DNA of 64,000 nt from Bacteroides gallinarum DSM 18171 = JCM 13658 (GTDB lineage Bacteria; Bacteroidota; Bacteroidia; Bacteroidales; Bacteroidaceae). Shown piece after piece: positions 46,092 through 55,500 of this stretch. Every line of letters begins with the position of its first letter. Positions within the stretch are counted from its first letter, which is position 1. A program made the translations under genes and the position numbers. The notes under the pieces are model-generated. The model was not told where the DNA came from and did not search any database. It saw only the letters and a program-made list of their open reading frames with translations. The DNA is taken from contig NZ_KB894117.1 of the NCBI RefSeq assembly GCF_000374365.1, positions 118,524-182,523 on the forward strand, read 5' to 3'.

Positions 46092-46114
46092 AAGAATCTG
46101 TTGAAAATCGGCTG

Positions 46115-46122
46115 CAAAAGTA
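46115..46122 (-). promoter_or_regulatory. -7 promoter element of ttcA
   Basis: Minus-strand TACTTTTG, about 24 bp before the ATG at 46091; divergent from 46196. Confidence 0.55.
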
Positions 46123-46195
46123 ACTGAAAAGAATCATTTAAAGAAGAATTAACATAATAGAATCACGGAAATCAACTTTATTCCCGATAAATTTG

Positions 46196-46203
46196 TATTT
46201 TTG
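46196..46203 (+). promoter_or_regulatory. -7 promoter element of the TPR-protein gene
   Basis: TATTTTTG, 22 bp before the ATG at 46226. No clear -33 TTTG. Confidence 0.55.
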
Positions 46204-46225
46204 AACTCATTAAAAGATTTTTAGC

Positions 46226-47656
46226 ATGAAGAAACAATATATACTGCTTTTGTTGTTTGGCTTACTGGGAATACATGTTTCAGCGCAAACTCTTGCACAG
46301 GCAAAGGCATTGTATGAAAAAGGCCGGTATGAACAGGCAAAACCTGCCTTCAAAAAATTCGTAAAATCACAGCCCAATAACGGAAACTACAATTTGTGGT
46401 ACGGTGTATGTTGCTTGAAAACCGGAGAAGCGGAAACAGCTATAAAGTACTTGGAAACAGCCGTAAAACGCCGGGCTACCAGCGGACAACTTTACTTGGC
46501 ACAGGCTTATGATGCCACTTACCGGTTTGAGGATGCCGTCAACACCTACGAAGAGTATATTACCGAACTGGCGAAAAGGAAACGCTCCACGACCAAAGCG
46601 GAGAAACTGTTAGAGAAGAGTAAAGCCAATCTCCGTATGCTGAAAGGGGTGGAACAGGTTTGCTTCATCGACAGTTTCGTCGTAGACAAGAAAGATTTTC
46701 TGGAAGCATATAAACTCAGCCCCGAATCGGGCAAACTGTTTATGTACGATGCCTATTTCGGAAATACCGGCGGTAAAGGCGGCACTGTGTACGAAACAGA
46801 ATTAGGAAACAAGATTTATTACAGTGAATTGCAAAAGGACAGTACGCTCAACATTCTGTCGCGCAACAAGATGCTGGACGAATGGGGCAAAGGCAATATG
46901 CTCCCCGGTATCATCAACGAATCCATGAATGCCAACTATCCGTATGTATTGGCAGACGGCATCACCATTTACTATGCTGCAGACGGTCCTGCATCGATGG
47001 ACGGCTACGATATCTTCGTAACGCGTTATAACATGAATGCCGATACTTATCTGACTCCGGAAAATGTGGGAATGCCTTTCAACTCCCCTTACAACGATTA
47101 TATGTATGTTATCGACGAATTCAACAACCTGGGCTGGTTTGCATCCGACCGCTACCAACCGGAAGGAAAGGTCTGCATATACGTGTTCATTCCCAATGTA
47201 TCCAAACAGGTGTACAGCTACGAAAGTATGGATAAAGATAAGCTGATAAAACTTGCCCGGCTTCATTCCATAAAGGATACCTGGACAGACGCAAGCCTGG
47301 TAGCCGATGCCCGGAGGCGTCTGCAAGAAGTAATGCAGGAAAAACCGGAGGCAAAGAAGCGCCATGAATTCGAGTTTGTAATCGATGACGGTCACATTTA
47401 TTATAAGGCTGCCGATTTTCGTTCTCCGCAGGCAAAAGCACAATTCAAGAAATATCTTCAACTAAAAGATAGTTATAACCAGCAGCAGAGTAAATTGGAA
47501 AATCTGCGTACCCGATATTCACGTGCCAACCAAAGCGAAAAGAACGATATGGCTCCGGCCATACTCGATTTAGAAAAACGGGTAGAACAGTTGGTTGCCG
47601 AGATAAACCGGGCAGCTATTCAAGTGCGCAAATTAGAAAAGCAAACCATTAAATAG
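46226..47656 (+). CDS. Exported TPR and WD40-like (PD40) repeat protein
   Basis: 476 residues. Signal peptide (YILLLLFGLLGIHVSA), TPR repeats (about 22-135: AKALYEKGRYEQAKPAF, YNLWYGVCCLKTGEAETAI), a beta-propeller-like middle (about 150-350, NEFNNLGWFASDRY) and a C-terminal coiled coil (about 400-476). The same order is seen in Bacteroidetes periplasmic proteins related to the Por/gliding OmpA-TPR group, minus the OmpA domain. Likely a periplasmic scaffold. It is 6 bp upstream of the nfeD-like gene and may be co-transcribed with nfeD-floA. Confidence 0.82.
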   Translation: MKKQYILLLLFGLLGIHVSAQTLAQAKALYEKGRYEQAKPAFKKFVKSQPNNGNYNLWYGVCCLKTGEAETAIKYLETAVKRRATSGQLYLAQAYDATYRFEDAVNTYEEYITELAKRKRSTTKAEKLLEKSKANLRMLKGVEQVCFIDSFVVDKKDFLEAYKLSPESGKLFMYDAYFGNTGGKGGTVYETELGNKIYYSELQKDSTLNILSRNKMLDEWGKGNMLPGIINESMNANYPYVLADGITIYYAADGPASMDGYDIFVTRYNMNADTYLTPENVGMPFNSPYNDYMYVIDEFNNLGWFASDRYQPEGKVCIYVFIPNVSKQVYSYESMDKDKLIKLARLHSIKDTWTDASLVADARRRLQEVMQEKPEAKKRHEFEFVIDDGHIYYKAADFRSPQAKAQFKKYLQLKDSYNQQQSKLENLRTRYSRANQSEKNDMAPAILDLEKRVEQLVAEINRAAIQVRKLEKQTIK

Positions 47657-47662
47657 AACTCT

Positions 47663-48139
47663 ATGGACATCTTCATCATCGCAATATTGGTCGTTGCAGC
47701 AGTTATACTGTTCCTCGTAGAATTATTCATAATACCGGGTATCAGTATTGCCGGTTTCCTGGCAGGCGGCTGTATCATTTATGCCAATTATTATGCTTTT
47801 GCCAATTTAGGGACGGCAGCCGGTTTTATTACACTCACCGTATCTGCCATAACCTGCATAGGCTCGCTTATATGGTTCATGCGTTCTAAAACCTTAGACA
47901 AGATAGCATTAAAGAAAAACATCACCTCAAAAGTAGACCGCAGTGCCGAAGAAAAAGTAAAGATTGGCGATACCGGCATTACCACTACCCGCCTCGCCCT
48001 CATCGGGTATGCCGAGATAAACGGGGATATCGTAGAGGTGAAATCCACAGACGGTTTCCTGAACGAAAAAACACCTATTGTAGTCAATCGTATTACGGAC
48101 GGGGTAATACTCGTAGAAAAGAAAAACAATCATATTTAA
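47663..48139 (+). CDS. NfeD-like membrane protein
   Basis: 158 residues. Two or three membrane helices (about 3-25, 28-48, 53-75) and a C-terminal OB-fold domain (about 95-155: [29 protein letters not shown]). NfeD proteins stand beside flotillins and are thought to work with them at membrane microdomains. Here it lies 26 bp upstream of floA. The short form without the ClpP-like protease domain. Confidence 0.88.
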   Translation: MDIFIIAILVVAAVILFLVELFIIPGISIAGFLAGGCIIYANYYAFANLGTAAGFITLTVSAITCIGSLIWFMRSKTLDKIALKKNITSKVDRSAEEKVKIGDTGITTTRLALIGYAEINGDIVEVKSTDGFLNEKTPIVVNRITDGVILVEKKNNHI

Positions 48140-48165
48140 ATTATAAATTATTAACAACTAAAATC

Positions 48166-49167
48166 ATGGACCCAAGCACAATGTATCTCACTGCCTTCAT
48201 TATCGTAGGCGGTATCATTTTCCTGGTACTGTTTTTCCATTATGTACCATTTTTCCTATGGCTGTCGGCTAAAGTTTCCGGAGTCAACATATCATTGGTA
48301 CAGCTATTCCTGATGCGCATCCGTAACGTACCGCCTTATATCATTGTGCCAGGTTTGATTGAAGCGCACAAAGCCGGCCTGAGTAATATCACCCGTGACG
48401 AGTTGGAGGCGCACTACCTTGCCGGTGGACATGTTGAAAAAGTAGTGCATGCACTGGTATCCGCATCTAAAGCCAACATCGAACTACCGTTCCAAATGGC
48501 AACTGCCATTGACCTTGCCGGGCGCGATGTATTCGAAGCTGTCCAGATGTCGGTAAATCCAAAAGTAATCGACACGCCTCCCGTTACTGCCGTGGCAAAG
48601 GACGGTATCCAATTAATTGCCAAAGCACGTGTAACCGTACGTGCCAATATCCGTCAGTTGGTGGGTGGTGCTGGTGAGGATACCATTCTTGCCCGTGTGG
48701 GTGAAGGTATCGTATCGTCTATCGGTTCTTCCGAAAATCATAAATCCGTTCTGGAAAATCCGGATTCTATCTCCAAACTGGTGCTTCGCAAGGGACTGGA
48801 TGCCGGTACTGCCTTTGAAATCTTGTCTATCGATATTGCCGACATCGACATAGGTAAGAACATCGGCGCCGCTTTACAGATTGACCAGGCAAATGCAGAC
48901 AAGAATATCGCCCAAGCTAAAGCGGAAGAACGTCGTGCCATGGCTGTTGCCAGCGAGCAAGAGATGAAAGCCAAGGCACAGGAGGCGCGTGCCAAAGTTA
49001 TCGAAGCTGAAGCTGAAGTACCCAAGGCTATGGCGGAGGCATTCCGTAGCGGCAACCTGGGTATCATGGATTATTACCGCATGAAAAACATCGAGGCCGA
49101 CACTTCGATGCGCGAAAATATCGCCAAGCCGTCAACCGGAACATCCAGCCAACCATTGAGCAAGTAA
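48166..49167 (+). CDS. floA: Flotillin-like protein FloA
   Basis: 333 residues. N-terminal hairpin membrane segment (about 8-32), PHB/SPFH domain ([49 protein letters not shown]), and a flotillin coiled coil rich in Ala/Glu/Lys (about 240-300: [18 protein letters not shown]). It organises membrane microdomains in bacteria. Pairing with nfeD is the usual arrangement. Ends with a Ser/Thr/Pro tail; terminator at 49188. Confidence 0.95.
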   Translation: MDPSTMYLTAFIIVGGIIFLVLFFHYVPFFLWLSAKVSGVNISLVQLFLMRIRNVPPYIIVPGLIEAHKAGLSNITRDELEAHYLAGGHVEKVVHALVSASKANIELPFQMATAIDLAGRDVFEAVQMSVNPKVIDTPPVTAVAKDGIQLIAKARVTVRANIRQLVGGAGEDTILARVGEGIVSSIGSSENHKSVLENPDSISKLVLRKGLDAGTAFEILSIDIADIDIGKNIGAALQIDQANADKNIAQAKAEERRAMAVASEQEMKAKAQEARAKVIEAEAEVPKAMAEAFRSGNLGIMDYYRMKNIEADTSMRENIAKPSTGTSSQPLSK

Positions 49168-49187
49168 ACCGGCAAAGTCGTCGATAT

Positions 49188-49231
49188 AAACGCCGGGGCC
49201 GGTGAACAAAAGCCGGTTGCCGGCGTTTTCT
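49188..49231 (+). terminator. Terminator of the nfeD-floA unit
   Basis: AAACGCCGG (49188-49196) pairs with CCGGCGTTT (49220-49228), inner GGCCGG / CCGG pairs, T-rich tail. Followed 29 bp later by the phosphorylase gene. Confidence 0.8.
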
Positions 49232-49259
49232 CTTTATAAACGAACTAATATCCTGCCAT

Positions 49260-50138
49260 ATGAAAAAGTATTTTGCATCTTCCGAACTAATTATCAATGA
49301 AGACGGTTCTGTTTTCCATTTACATGTAAAGCCCGAATGGTTGGCAGACAAAGTTATCCTTGTAGGTGACCCCGGTCGGGTGGCATTGGTAGCTTCTCAT
49401 TTCGAAAACAAAGAATGTGAAGTGGAGAGCCGTGAATTCAAGACTATTACGGGTACTTATAAAGGTAAACGCATTACCGTCGTTTCTACCGGCATCGGTT
49501 GTGACAATATAGATATTGTCATGAATGAACTGGATGCTCTTGCCAACATCGACTTCCAGACACGGGAGGAAAAATCTCATCTACGTCAACTGGAATTGGT
49601 GCGTATCGGTACTTGCGGTGGCTTGCAACCTTACACTCCCGTAGGAACTTTTATCTGCTCCGCCAAATCTATCGGTTTCGACGGCCTGCTGAATTTCTAT
49701 GCCGGACGCAACTCCGTCTGTGACCTACCTTTCGAACGTGCTTTCCTTGACCATATGGGTTGGTCGGGGAATATGTGTGCCCCCGCCCCTTACGTCATCG
49801 ACGCAAACGCAGAATTAATAGAGCGCATAGCCAGTGATGATATGGTACGTGGTGTCACTATCGCTGCCGGTGGTTTCTTCGGTCCGCAAGGGCGTGAACT
49901 CCGTGTGCCTTTAGCAGACCCGCATCAAAATGAAAAAATAGAGAAATTCGAATGCAATGGTTACAAGATTACCAATTTCGAAATGGAAAGCTCTGCACTG
50001 GCCGGTCTGAGCCGCCTAATGGGACACAAAGCCATGACGGTTTGCATGGTAATCGCCAACCGTTTGATTAAAGAAGCCAATACAGGATATAAAAATACGA
50101 TTGACCACCTCATTCTGAAAGTGCTCGAACGCATTTAA
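49260..50138 (+). CDS. Nucleoside phosphorylase, uridine phosphorylase type
   Basis: 292 residues of the PNP/UDP family: VILVGDPGRVALVASHF (phosphate site), VVSTGIGCDNIDIVMNEL, VRIGTCGGLQP (hinge), and NFEMESSALAGLSRLMGHKAM (substrate-binding Glu-Met-Glu). It would split a nucleoside with phosphate into base and ribose-1-phosphate in salvage; uridine is the best guess, but purine use cannot be excluded. Last core gene before the AT-rich island. Confidence 0.9.
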   Translation: MKKYFASSELIINEDGSVFHLHVKPEWLADKVILVGDPGRVALVASHFENKECEVESREFKTITGTYKGKRITVVSTGIGCDNIDIVMNELDALANIDFQTREEKSHLRQLELVRIGTCGGLQPYTPVGTFICSAKSIGFDGLLNFYAGRNSVCDLPFERAFLDHMGWSGNMCAPAPYVIDANAELIERIASDDMVRGVTIAAGGFFGPQGRELRVPLADPHQNEKIEKFECNGYKITNFEMESSALAGLSRLMGHKAMTVCMVIANRLIKEANTGYKNTIDHLILKVLERI

Positions 50139-50751
50139 ATAGCTTGCTACAAAGCTTTAATTACTTTTCACAGTTTTTTCTAGGGAGCTAATGAATGGGA
50201 GTTACTATCTTATTCCCCCTCACCTATTGTTGTTATACACGATTGAATATTTCGTTATAGCGACAACAGGCAAGGAAAGGATTAGCAATATTTGAGTGGG
50301 TGATTTATCTGTTTAAAAATAATAATTCTAATTTTCTAGTATGGATATAACGACAAGTTGAAGTTTGTCGTATGGCTAAGAGGGGAGTATTATTTGCCGA
50401 TACAGCATATTTACATCACTGATTATCAGTGGCCATTCATTTTAATCGGTACAACCTCTGTTTTGACAAATACACAGAATGTAGGGACAAATGCAAATCG
50501 TTGTGTTTCATTGTTTTGCATATACGTGTTGTACCGCTTCTTTTTAGCCCTTTTGTAGAATGTCCGCTATCAGATACAATGTATTGAGTGATAGGGCATT
50601 TCCGCAGGTATGTTACAGAACGCTTGTTGGACGCAAAGATAGTGGTTTTCTTGGGATTTCTGTGGTTTGCGGTGTGGTTTTTCTTCCCAAGAGGGTACTT
50701 GATAATAGAATTGATCATAGAACTAGGGAACTTTTGTAGAATACACATTTG

Positions 50752-50835
50752 ATTCGCTTGAAAAAGTGTAGAACAATTGGTAATATTCGTTTGGAAAAGT
50801 GTAACAAATCTGTTTTATTCGCTTAGAAAAGTGTA
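50752..50835 (+). repeat. Three 19-bp direct repeats spaced 32-33 bp
   Basis: ATTCG(C/T)TT(G/A)(A/G)AAAAGTGTA at 50752-50770, 50785-50803 and 50817-50835. Spacers of 13-14 bp are unrelated. Confidence 0.8.
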
Positions 50836-50893
50836 AAACTATATGCGTTATATTTGTTTTTAGCCTTAATATTAATGTCTCAATCTTCATTAG

Positions 50894-50956
50894 ATTATAC
50901 CCTGTCTGATATAATTGCTATAATAAACCAATAAATTATACCCATACTGATATAAT
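50894..50956 (+). promoter_or_regulatory. Paired operators upstream of the HipB-like gene
   Basis: ATTATACCC-N3-CTGATATAAT occurs at 50894-50915 and 50935-50956, identical outside the three central bases and 41 bp apart (about four helical turns). The ends ATTATA / TATAAT make each copy a partial dyad. HipB proteins bind several dyads ahead of their own gene and repress it, so these are probable autoregulatory sites. Confidence 0.75.
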
Positions 50957-50971
50957 ATCGAATATTTGTGC

Positions 50972-50979
50972 TAACTTTG
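50972..50979 (+). promoter_or_regulatory. -7 promoter element of the hipBST-like operon
   Basis: TAACTTTG, 28 bp before the ATG at 51008 and 15 bp after the second operator copy, so a bound repressor would cover the -33 region. Confidence 0.65.
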
Positions 50980-51007
50980 TACCCGAAGAGGTGTAAAGTA
51001 TGATGCT

Positions 51008-51214
51008 ATGAATAATCTTTCTACTACGGTCAAAATGTTGCGAAAGCAATATAATCTGACGCAAGAAGAACTCTCGTTGAAGTCGGGGGTGGGGTTGCGC
51101 TTTGTGCGAGACCTTGAACAAGGCAAAGAGACGCTACGTCTCGACAAGGTGAATCAACTTCTTGACTTCTTTAATTATGAAATGGTTGCCACTCAAAAAA
51201 ACAGTAATCAATGA
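51008..51214 (+). CDS. hipB: HipB-like XRE-family antitoxin/repressor
   Basis: 68 residues. Helix-turn-helix of the XRE type (VKMLRKQYNLTQEELSLKSGVGLRFVRDLEQGKETLR) fills nearly the whole chain. It matches the HipB/YddM group: MLRK..NLTQEELA..SGV....IR.LEQGK.T. The stop codon overlaps the next start as ATGA (51211-51214). It should repress the operon at the two operators and take part in neutralising the kinase. No extra domain or tail of note. Confidence 0.88.
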   Translation: MNNLSTTVKMLRKQYNLTQEELSLKSGVGLRFVRDLEQGKETLRLDKVNQLLDFFNYEMVATQKNSNQ

Positions 51215-51549
51215 GACAAGCCCATATATTTTATAAAGACCAATTGGCTGGTATTCTGACTGAAAACGATGCTGGATATGAATTCCGTTATTTACCAGAA
51301 TATATATCTCTTGAAACGGCAAAGGCTGTCAGCCTGACATTGCCTTTACAGGCAGATGCATATACAAGTCCTATGTTGTTCCCATTTTTCGACGGTTTGA
51401 TTCCTGAAGGATGGTTATTGGATGTTGCACTGCGGAATACTGACATAAGTATTCTTGACCGGATGTCGTTGCTCTTGACCTGCTGTAAGGATTGTATCGG
51501 AGCGGTAAGTGTTGTTCCTATGGAAGAAAAGGAGGTAAGCCATGTGTAA
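51211..51549 (+). CDS. HipS-like protein (HipA N-subdomain 1 as a separate chain)
   Basis: 112 residues covering only the first subdomain of HipA kinases (couple_hipA): HIFYKDQLAGILTENDAGYEFRY, AVSLTLPLQADAYTS, LFPFFDGLIPEGWLL. In canonical HipA this is fused to the kinase. In the HipBST systems it is a separate antitoxin, HipS. The gene order hipB-hipS-hipT and the ATGA / 8-bp overlaps on both sides fit such a three-part system. I infer that this protein may be the antitoxin; it has no catalytic residues. Confidence 0.82.
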   Translation: MRQAHIFYKDQLAGILTENDAGYEFRYLPEYISLETAKAVSLTLPLQADAYTSPMLFPFFDGLIPEGWLLDVALRNTDISILDRMSLLLTCCKDCIGAVSVVPMEEKEVSHV

Positions 51550-52474
51550 TTGTCTGTATTGTTATCGTCCGCTCCTGAGGGGGGAAAAGGATATGCATCA
51601 GGCTTGTTTAAAGAAGTTCTTCGGAACAGCAACATTGCCTGTTCTTGATTATACGACAGAACAACTTGATCAGCTTGCTCTGCAAATCATTCAAGATCAA
51701 ACCTCTTTGACTGGTGTTCAGCCGAAGTTGTCCTTGCATTTGAAAGAGCATGAGGGCAGCAAACGATTGACTATTGTTGGTCTATGGGGCGGTTATATTT
51801 GTAAACCACAGACCTCGCAATATGAAATGATGCCTGAGGTTGAGGATTTAACCATGCATCTTGCAGAGGTGGCACGTATTGAGGTGGTTCCTCATACGCT
51901 GATGCGGATGGCTGATGACACGCTATGCTATCTTACCCGTCGGATTGACAGAACTTCTGCCGGAGAGAAGATTGCGATGGAGGATATGTGCCAACTGACG
52001 GAAAGGCAAACAGAGCATAAATACAAGAGCAGTTATGAACGTATCGGCAAGGCTGTTTTGAAATACTCGTCTTTATCCAAAATGGATGTTACCAATTTCT
52101 TCGAGTTGGTGCTTTTCTCTTGGTTGACAGGAAATAACGACATGCACTTGAAAAACTTCTCTTTGTATGAGATGGCGGATATGATACGTTTAACTCCTGC
52201 TTACGATTTATTAAATGCGGCTATCATTAATCCCAAGGATGATGAAGAGTTGGCATTGACCTTGAATGGTCGGAAGAAAAAACTTCAAAGAGAGGATTTT
52301 ATTAGGTCAGCAGCCACGCTGGGTATAGAGAATGTGATTGTAGAGCGATTGATAAATAAGTATGTCAAACTATTGCCCAAGTTTGAGACTGTCATTCAAA
52401 GCTCTTTCCTAAGTGCTGAATTAAAAGAAAAGTATGGTGAATTGTTGAAGGAACGGCTTAAACGACTTTTATAG
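51542..52474 (+). CDS. HipT-like serine/threonine kinase toxin
   Basis: 310 residues. The N-terminus has a possible zinc knuckle (MCNCLYCYRPL...HQACLKKFFG), then the HipA C-terminal kinase: Gly-rich loop TSLTGVQPKLSL (54-65, with T54, S55 and T57 as possible autophosphorylation sites), catalytic loop TGNNDMHLKNF (about D200), and TPAYDLLNA with the metal-binding D222. All kinase residues seem intact. HipA/HipT kinases phosphorylate aminoacyl-tRNA synthetases (GltX, TrpS) and stop growth; the target here is unknown. Overlaps hipS by 8 bp. Confidence 0.87.
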   Translation: MCNCLYCYRPLLRGEKDMHQACLKKFFGTATLPVLDYTTEQLDQLALQIIQDQTSLTGVQPKLSLHLKEHEGSKRLTIVGLWGGYICKPQTSQYEMMPEVEDLTMHLAEVARIEVVPHTLMRMADDTLCYLTRRIDRTSAGEKIAMEDMCQLTERQTEHKYKSSYERIGKAVLKYSSLSKMDVTNFFELVLFSWLTGNNDMHLKNFSLYEMADMIRLTPAYDLLNAAIINPKDDEELALTLNGRKKKLQREDFIRSAATLGIENVIVERLINKYVKLLPKFETVIQSSFLSAELKEKYGELLKERLKRLL

Positions 52475-52525
52475 GCATCTAATAATACAGCAGAAACTTA
52501 AACAGTAAATTATTACACATGTAAT

Positions 52526-55500
52526 ATGATAAATAAGCAATTTATTCCTCAAGTATTACCTCCAAAGGTTAAGTCATCTTGGAAAGATTATCAACTAACA
52601 GAAGCTTTCCTTTCAATGAAAGGTGATAAGAAAAAATGGTCAGAGATTGCATTTACATTGAAGTATACAGGAAACAATACTTTGATTAATTTGACATTGG
52701 GTAGTCTCTTTAAATCACACCCTATTTTAAATAGTGTTATATGGGGAAATACAGTGCCCAAACGGATAGAAGAACTTGGTACAGGTTGGAATCGTTATTT
52801 CTATAAACCTCAATCAGTAGAGGTTGAAATCAACTGGGTATTACAGTGTTTGAAGAAACATAAAAACATTTTAAAACAATTCGTTTCTTTACGTGACAAG
52901 ATTGAAAAATACATTCTTTTGGGGGAGTATTCGAAAGCGGAATCATTATTAGAAGAATCTTTAAGGAGTATAGGATATACTGTTTGGTATTATGAGATGC
53001 GACTAACTATAGCTGGGCTTCAGAATGATCTGTCAAAAGCCATTGGAATTATTAGCAATTTTAATACGATCCATAAAGATTTAAAGCGTGGAATTGTTCC
53101 AATAATATTATCAAATATATTTTCAAGGAGTCAACGTTCCGTTCCTTCTTACGAGTATGATACAGAGCTGTATTCACGGTATAAGAAAAATAGAACTGAA
53201 TTCCAAAACGATCGCTATAATTACTATTTATTTCGTCTGAACTATTATCAAAATTATAACATAGACGATCTTTCTGTCGCATTAATGATGGAAAGTTTGA
53301 ATTCTGTGATAGATAGGTATATATTGATGGATTATATTCTGCGATCTTATAAAATAAAAAATGTAAACAATGATGGTATTGTAAGTGATTTTGCTACAAT
53401 GCTCTATGACATAACCTCAGATCGCCGTTGGATGCCGTATATTTTACTTAGTAAGTGTGAAAATTTGCCTAAAGAATATTACGATAAAGATTTTATATCC
53501 ATACTTGATAAATATTATACAGGAGAATATGATGATGTGATTTCTGAATGTAAAGAATTTATTTCTAACAAACCATATCATTTTGATGTCCTAAAGTTAT
53601 ATTGTAGAGCTTTGTTGTTCAAAAATAATGGTTTTAAGCAAATAGCCAATAATGCTGATTCTGTTTTGAATGAAATTGCAAGTTTGATTTATTCTGTTAT
53701 GACCGAACAAGACAATGCCGTGAGTCTTGATTTATTGTATCAACGTTGCAAAAACTTGTACGGTTTAAGTTTTGCATGTGGATTAGATTATTACATAAAA
53801 GAAGAGAAAAAGTGGGATAAGGATCCGTGGCTCCATTTATCAACTATGAGTTGTTTTGATCCGCTTTTTACTACTACTTTTGAGGATAATGCAGAAAAGC
53901 TGATTTATTTGGATTGGGGGCTAAAACATGGTGAAGGATCAGTTGTTATTCCATATCAAAAAAGAAGAGTAGAGAAATTAACTACAGAGGAATCAAAAGT
54001 TGTTGCCTATATACGTGAAGTAGATAATGCGAAAATTACTTTTGAAAACAAAGAATATGAAAAGGCAATAGTGTTATGGAACTCCATAATTGAAAAAAAC
54101 ACTGAATATATACCTACTGTACAAACTGCAGTTGAATATACATTTATGTCGTACATAAATATGGGGGTAGCATATCGACAAAAAGCTATCCGTTTTTATG
54201 TAGAGAAGTATATTGAGAATAAAGCTTTTGTGTCAAAAGTAGATACAAGACAATTTATGATGGATATTAAGAATTCAAGATATGAGGGTTTAAAAAATGA
54301 TATTGATTTCCTAATATTTATTTTATTAAATGCAGAGAACTATCCTCAAAAACAGTTTGTATTAGAAAGTTATTGTAAATATGAAAATGCAACATATCCG
54401 TCAGATTTATTGGATAAACTCAAAAAGAGAGATCATAGGAAAGTAGAGTTGTTTTTATATTTACTTGTCACAGATGATTTATTGTATCATCACTATAAGC
54501 TAAAAAGTACATTAGATGTGCTTGATGAAAAAATAAAGATTGTCAGCTATCTGAAAAGTGAATTTCTCCCAAATGATCTATATTCCAATATGTGTACGGA
54601 ATTAATGCATGAAATAGTTGCATACAGAGGAATGAAAAAACTAGATGATAGTAAGATTTTTGTAAATGAAGATGCGATAATGAAATATGAACTATGTAAG
54701 ATTGACGACTTGTATGACAGATTTAAAAAACAGGCAGCCTTGGCTCGCAGTAATAGAGTTTTTGTACTAGTTAATGGTAGTGATTTTTCGCATAACAATG
54801 CAGCAGACTTAATTGACGATATTGCTACTTATTCTAACAATGCGATTGAAGAAGTTGCCCTTCAAATTTTTAATGTAATTAGATATGCATTCTTGAAAAG
54901 TAGATTTGGTTTAGGAACATATTTAAGTACACGAATTCGGCATGGGGTATTTGAAGGGGAATTAAGATCCGATTTTGAACGATTGAATCTTATATTAAAT
55001 CAGTCGGGCCAACAATATATGCCTTCAGATTATTGGTCCGTTGAGTATTCTTTAGATTCGGAAATGCGTAAAAACTTGTATCAAGCACAAATGAAATTTT
55101 CTCAAAATATTGATTTTCTTATATCTACGTTTAAGGATTCTGTTATTCAAATTCGTGTAGATGAAGACGATGGAAGGCAGGGAGAATTTAATTATGCTGT
55201 AAACACGAAAGAATTATGTGATCGCTTGATGGATATTGAATCTAAGACTCAAGATCGGGAATCATTTTGTAAGAGTGTGATGACTTATCTTTGGGAAATA
55301 ACAGAAAAACGATTGGAAATTATTAGAGAGAGAATTACGGATCAATTAAAGCCAGATATATTTAGATATTTGCAAACATTAGAACTTTGCATTGATTCTC
55401 TTTCTGGTCATAACACTTTGACTGCAGATTTAAAAACGGCAATTAATAATGCAAGAGCAGCTTTGACCAATAAGTTAACAAAGGTAGAAAACTGGTTTCA

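Larger units (their letters stand above)
50139..51007. other. 870-bp gene-free left border of the defence island
   Basis: No convincing gene; the 103-codon minus-strand frame (50437-50748) has no domain character. It holds a possible minus-strand -7 box (TATCTTTG, 50634-50641), three 19-bp direct repeats (50752-50835), two 22-bp operator-like repeats (50894-50956) and the hipB promoter box (50972-50979). Base composition turns AT-rich here. Confidence 0.6.

Noticed and set aside
50437..50748. 103-codon minus-strand ORF with TATCTTTG box at 50634
   Set aside because: The box lies inside the frame, the product is low in structure and no motif is seen; not enough to call a gene.
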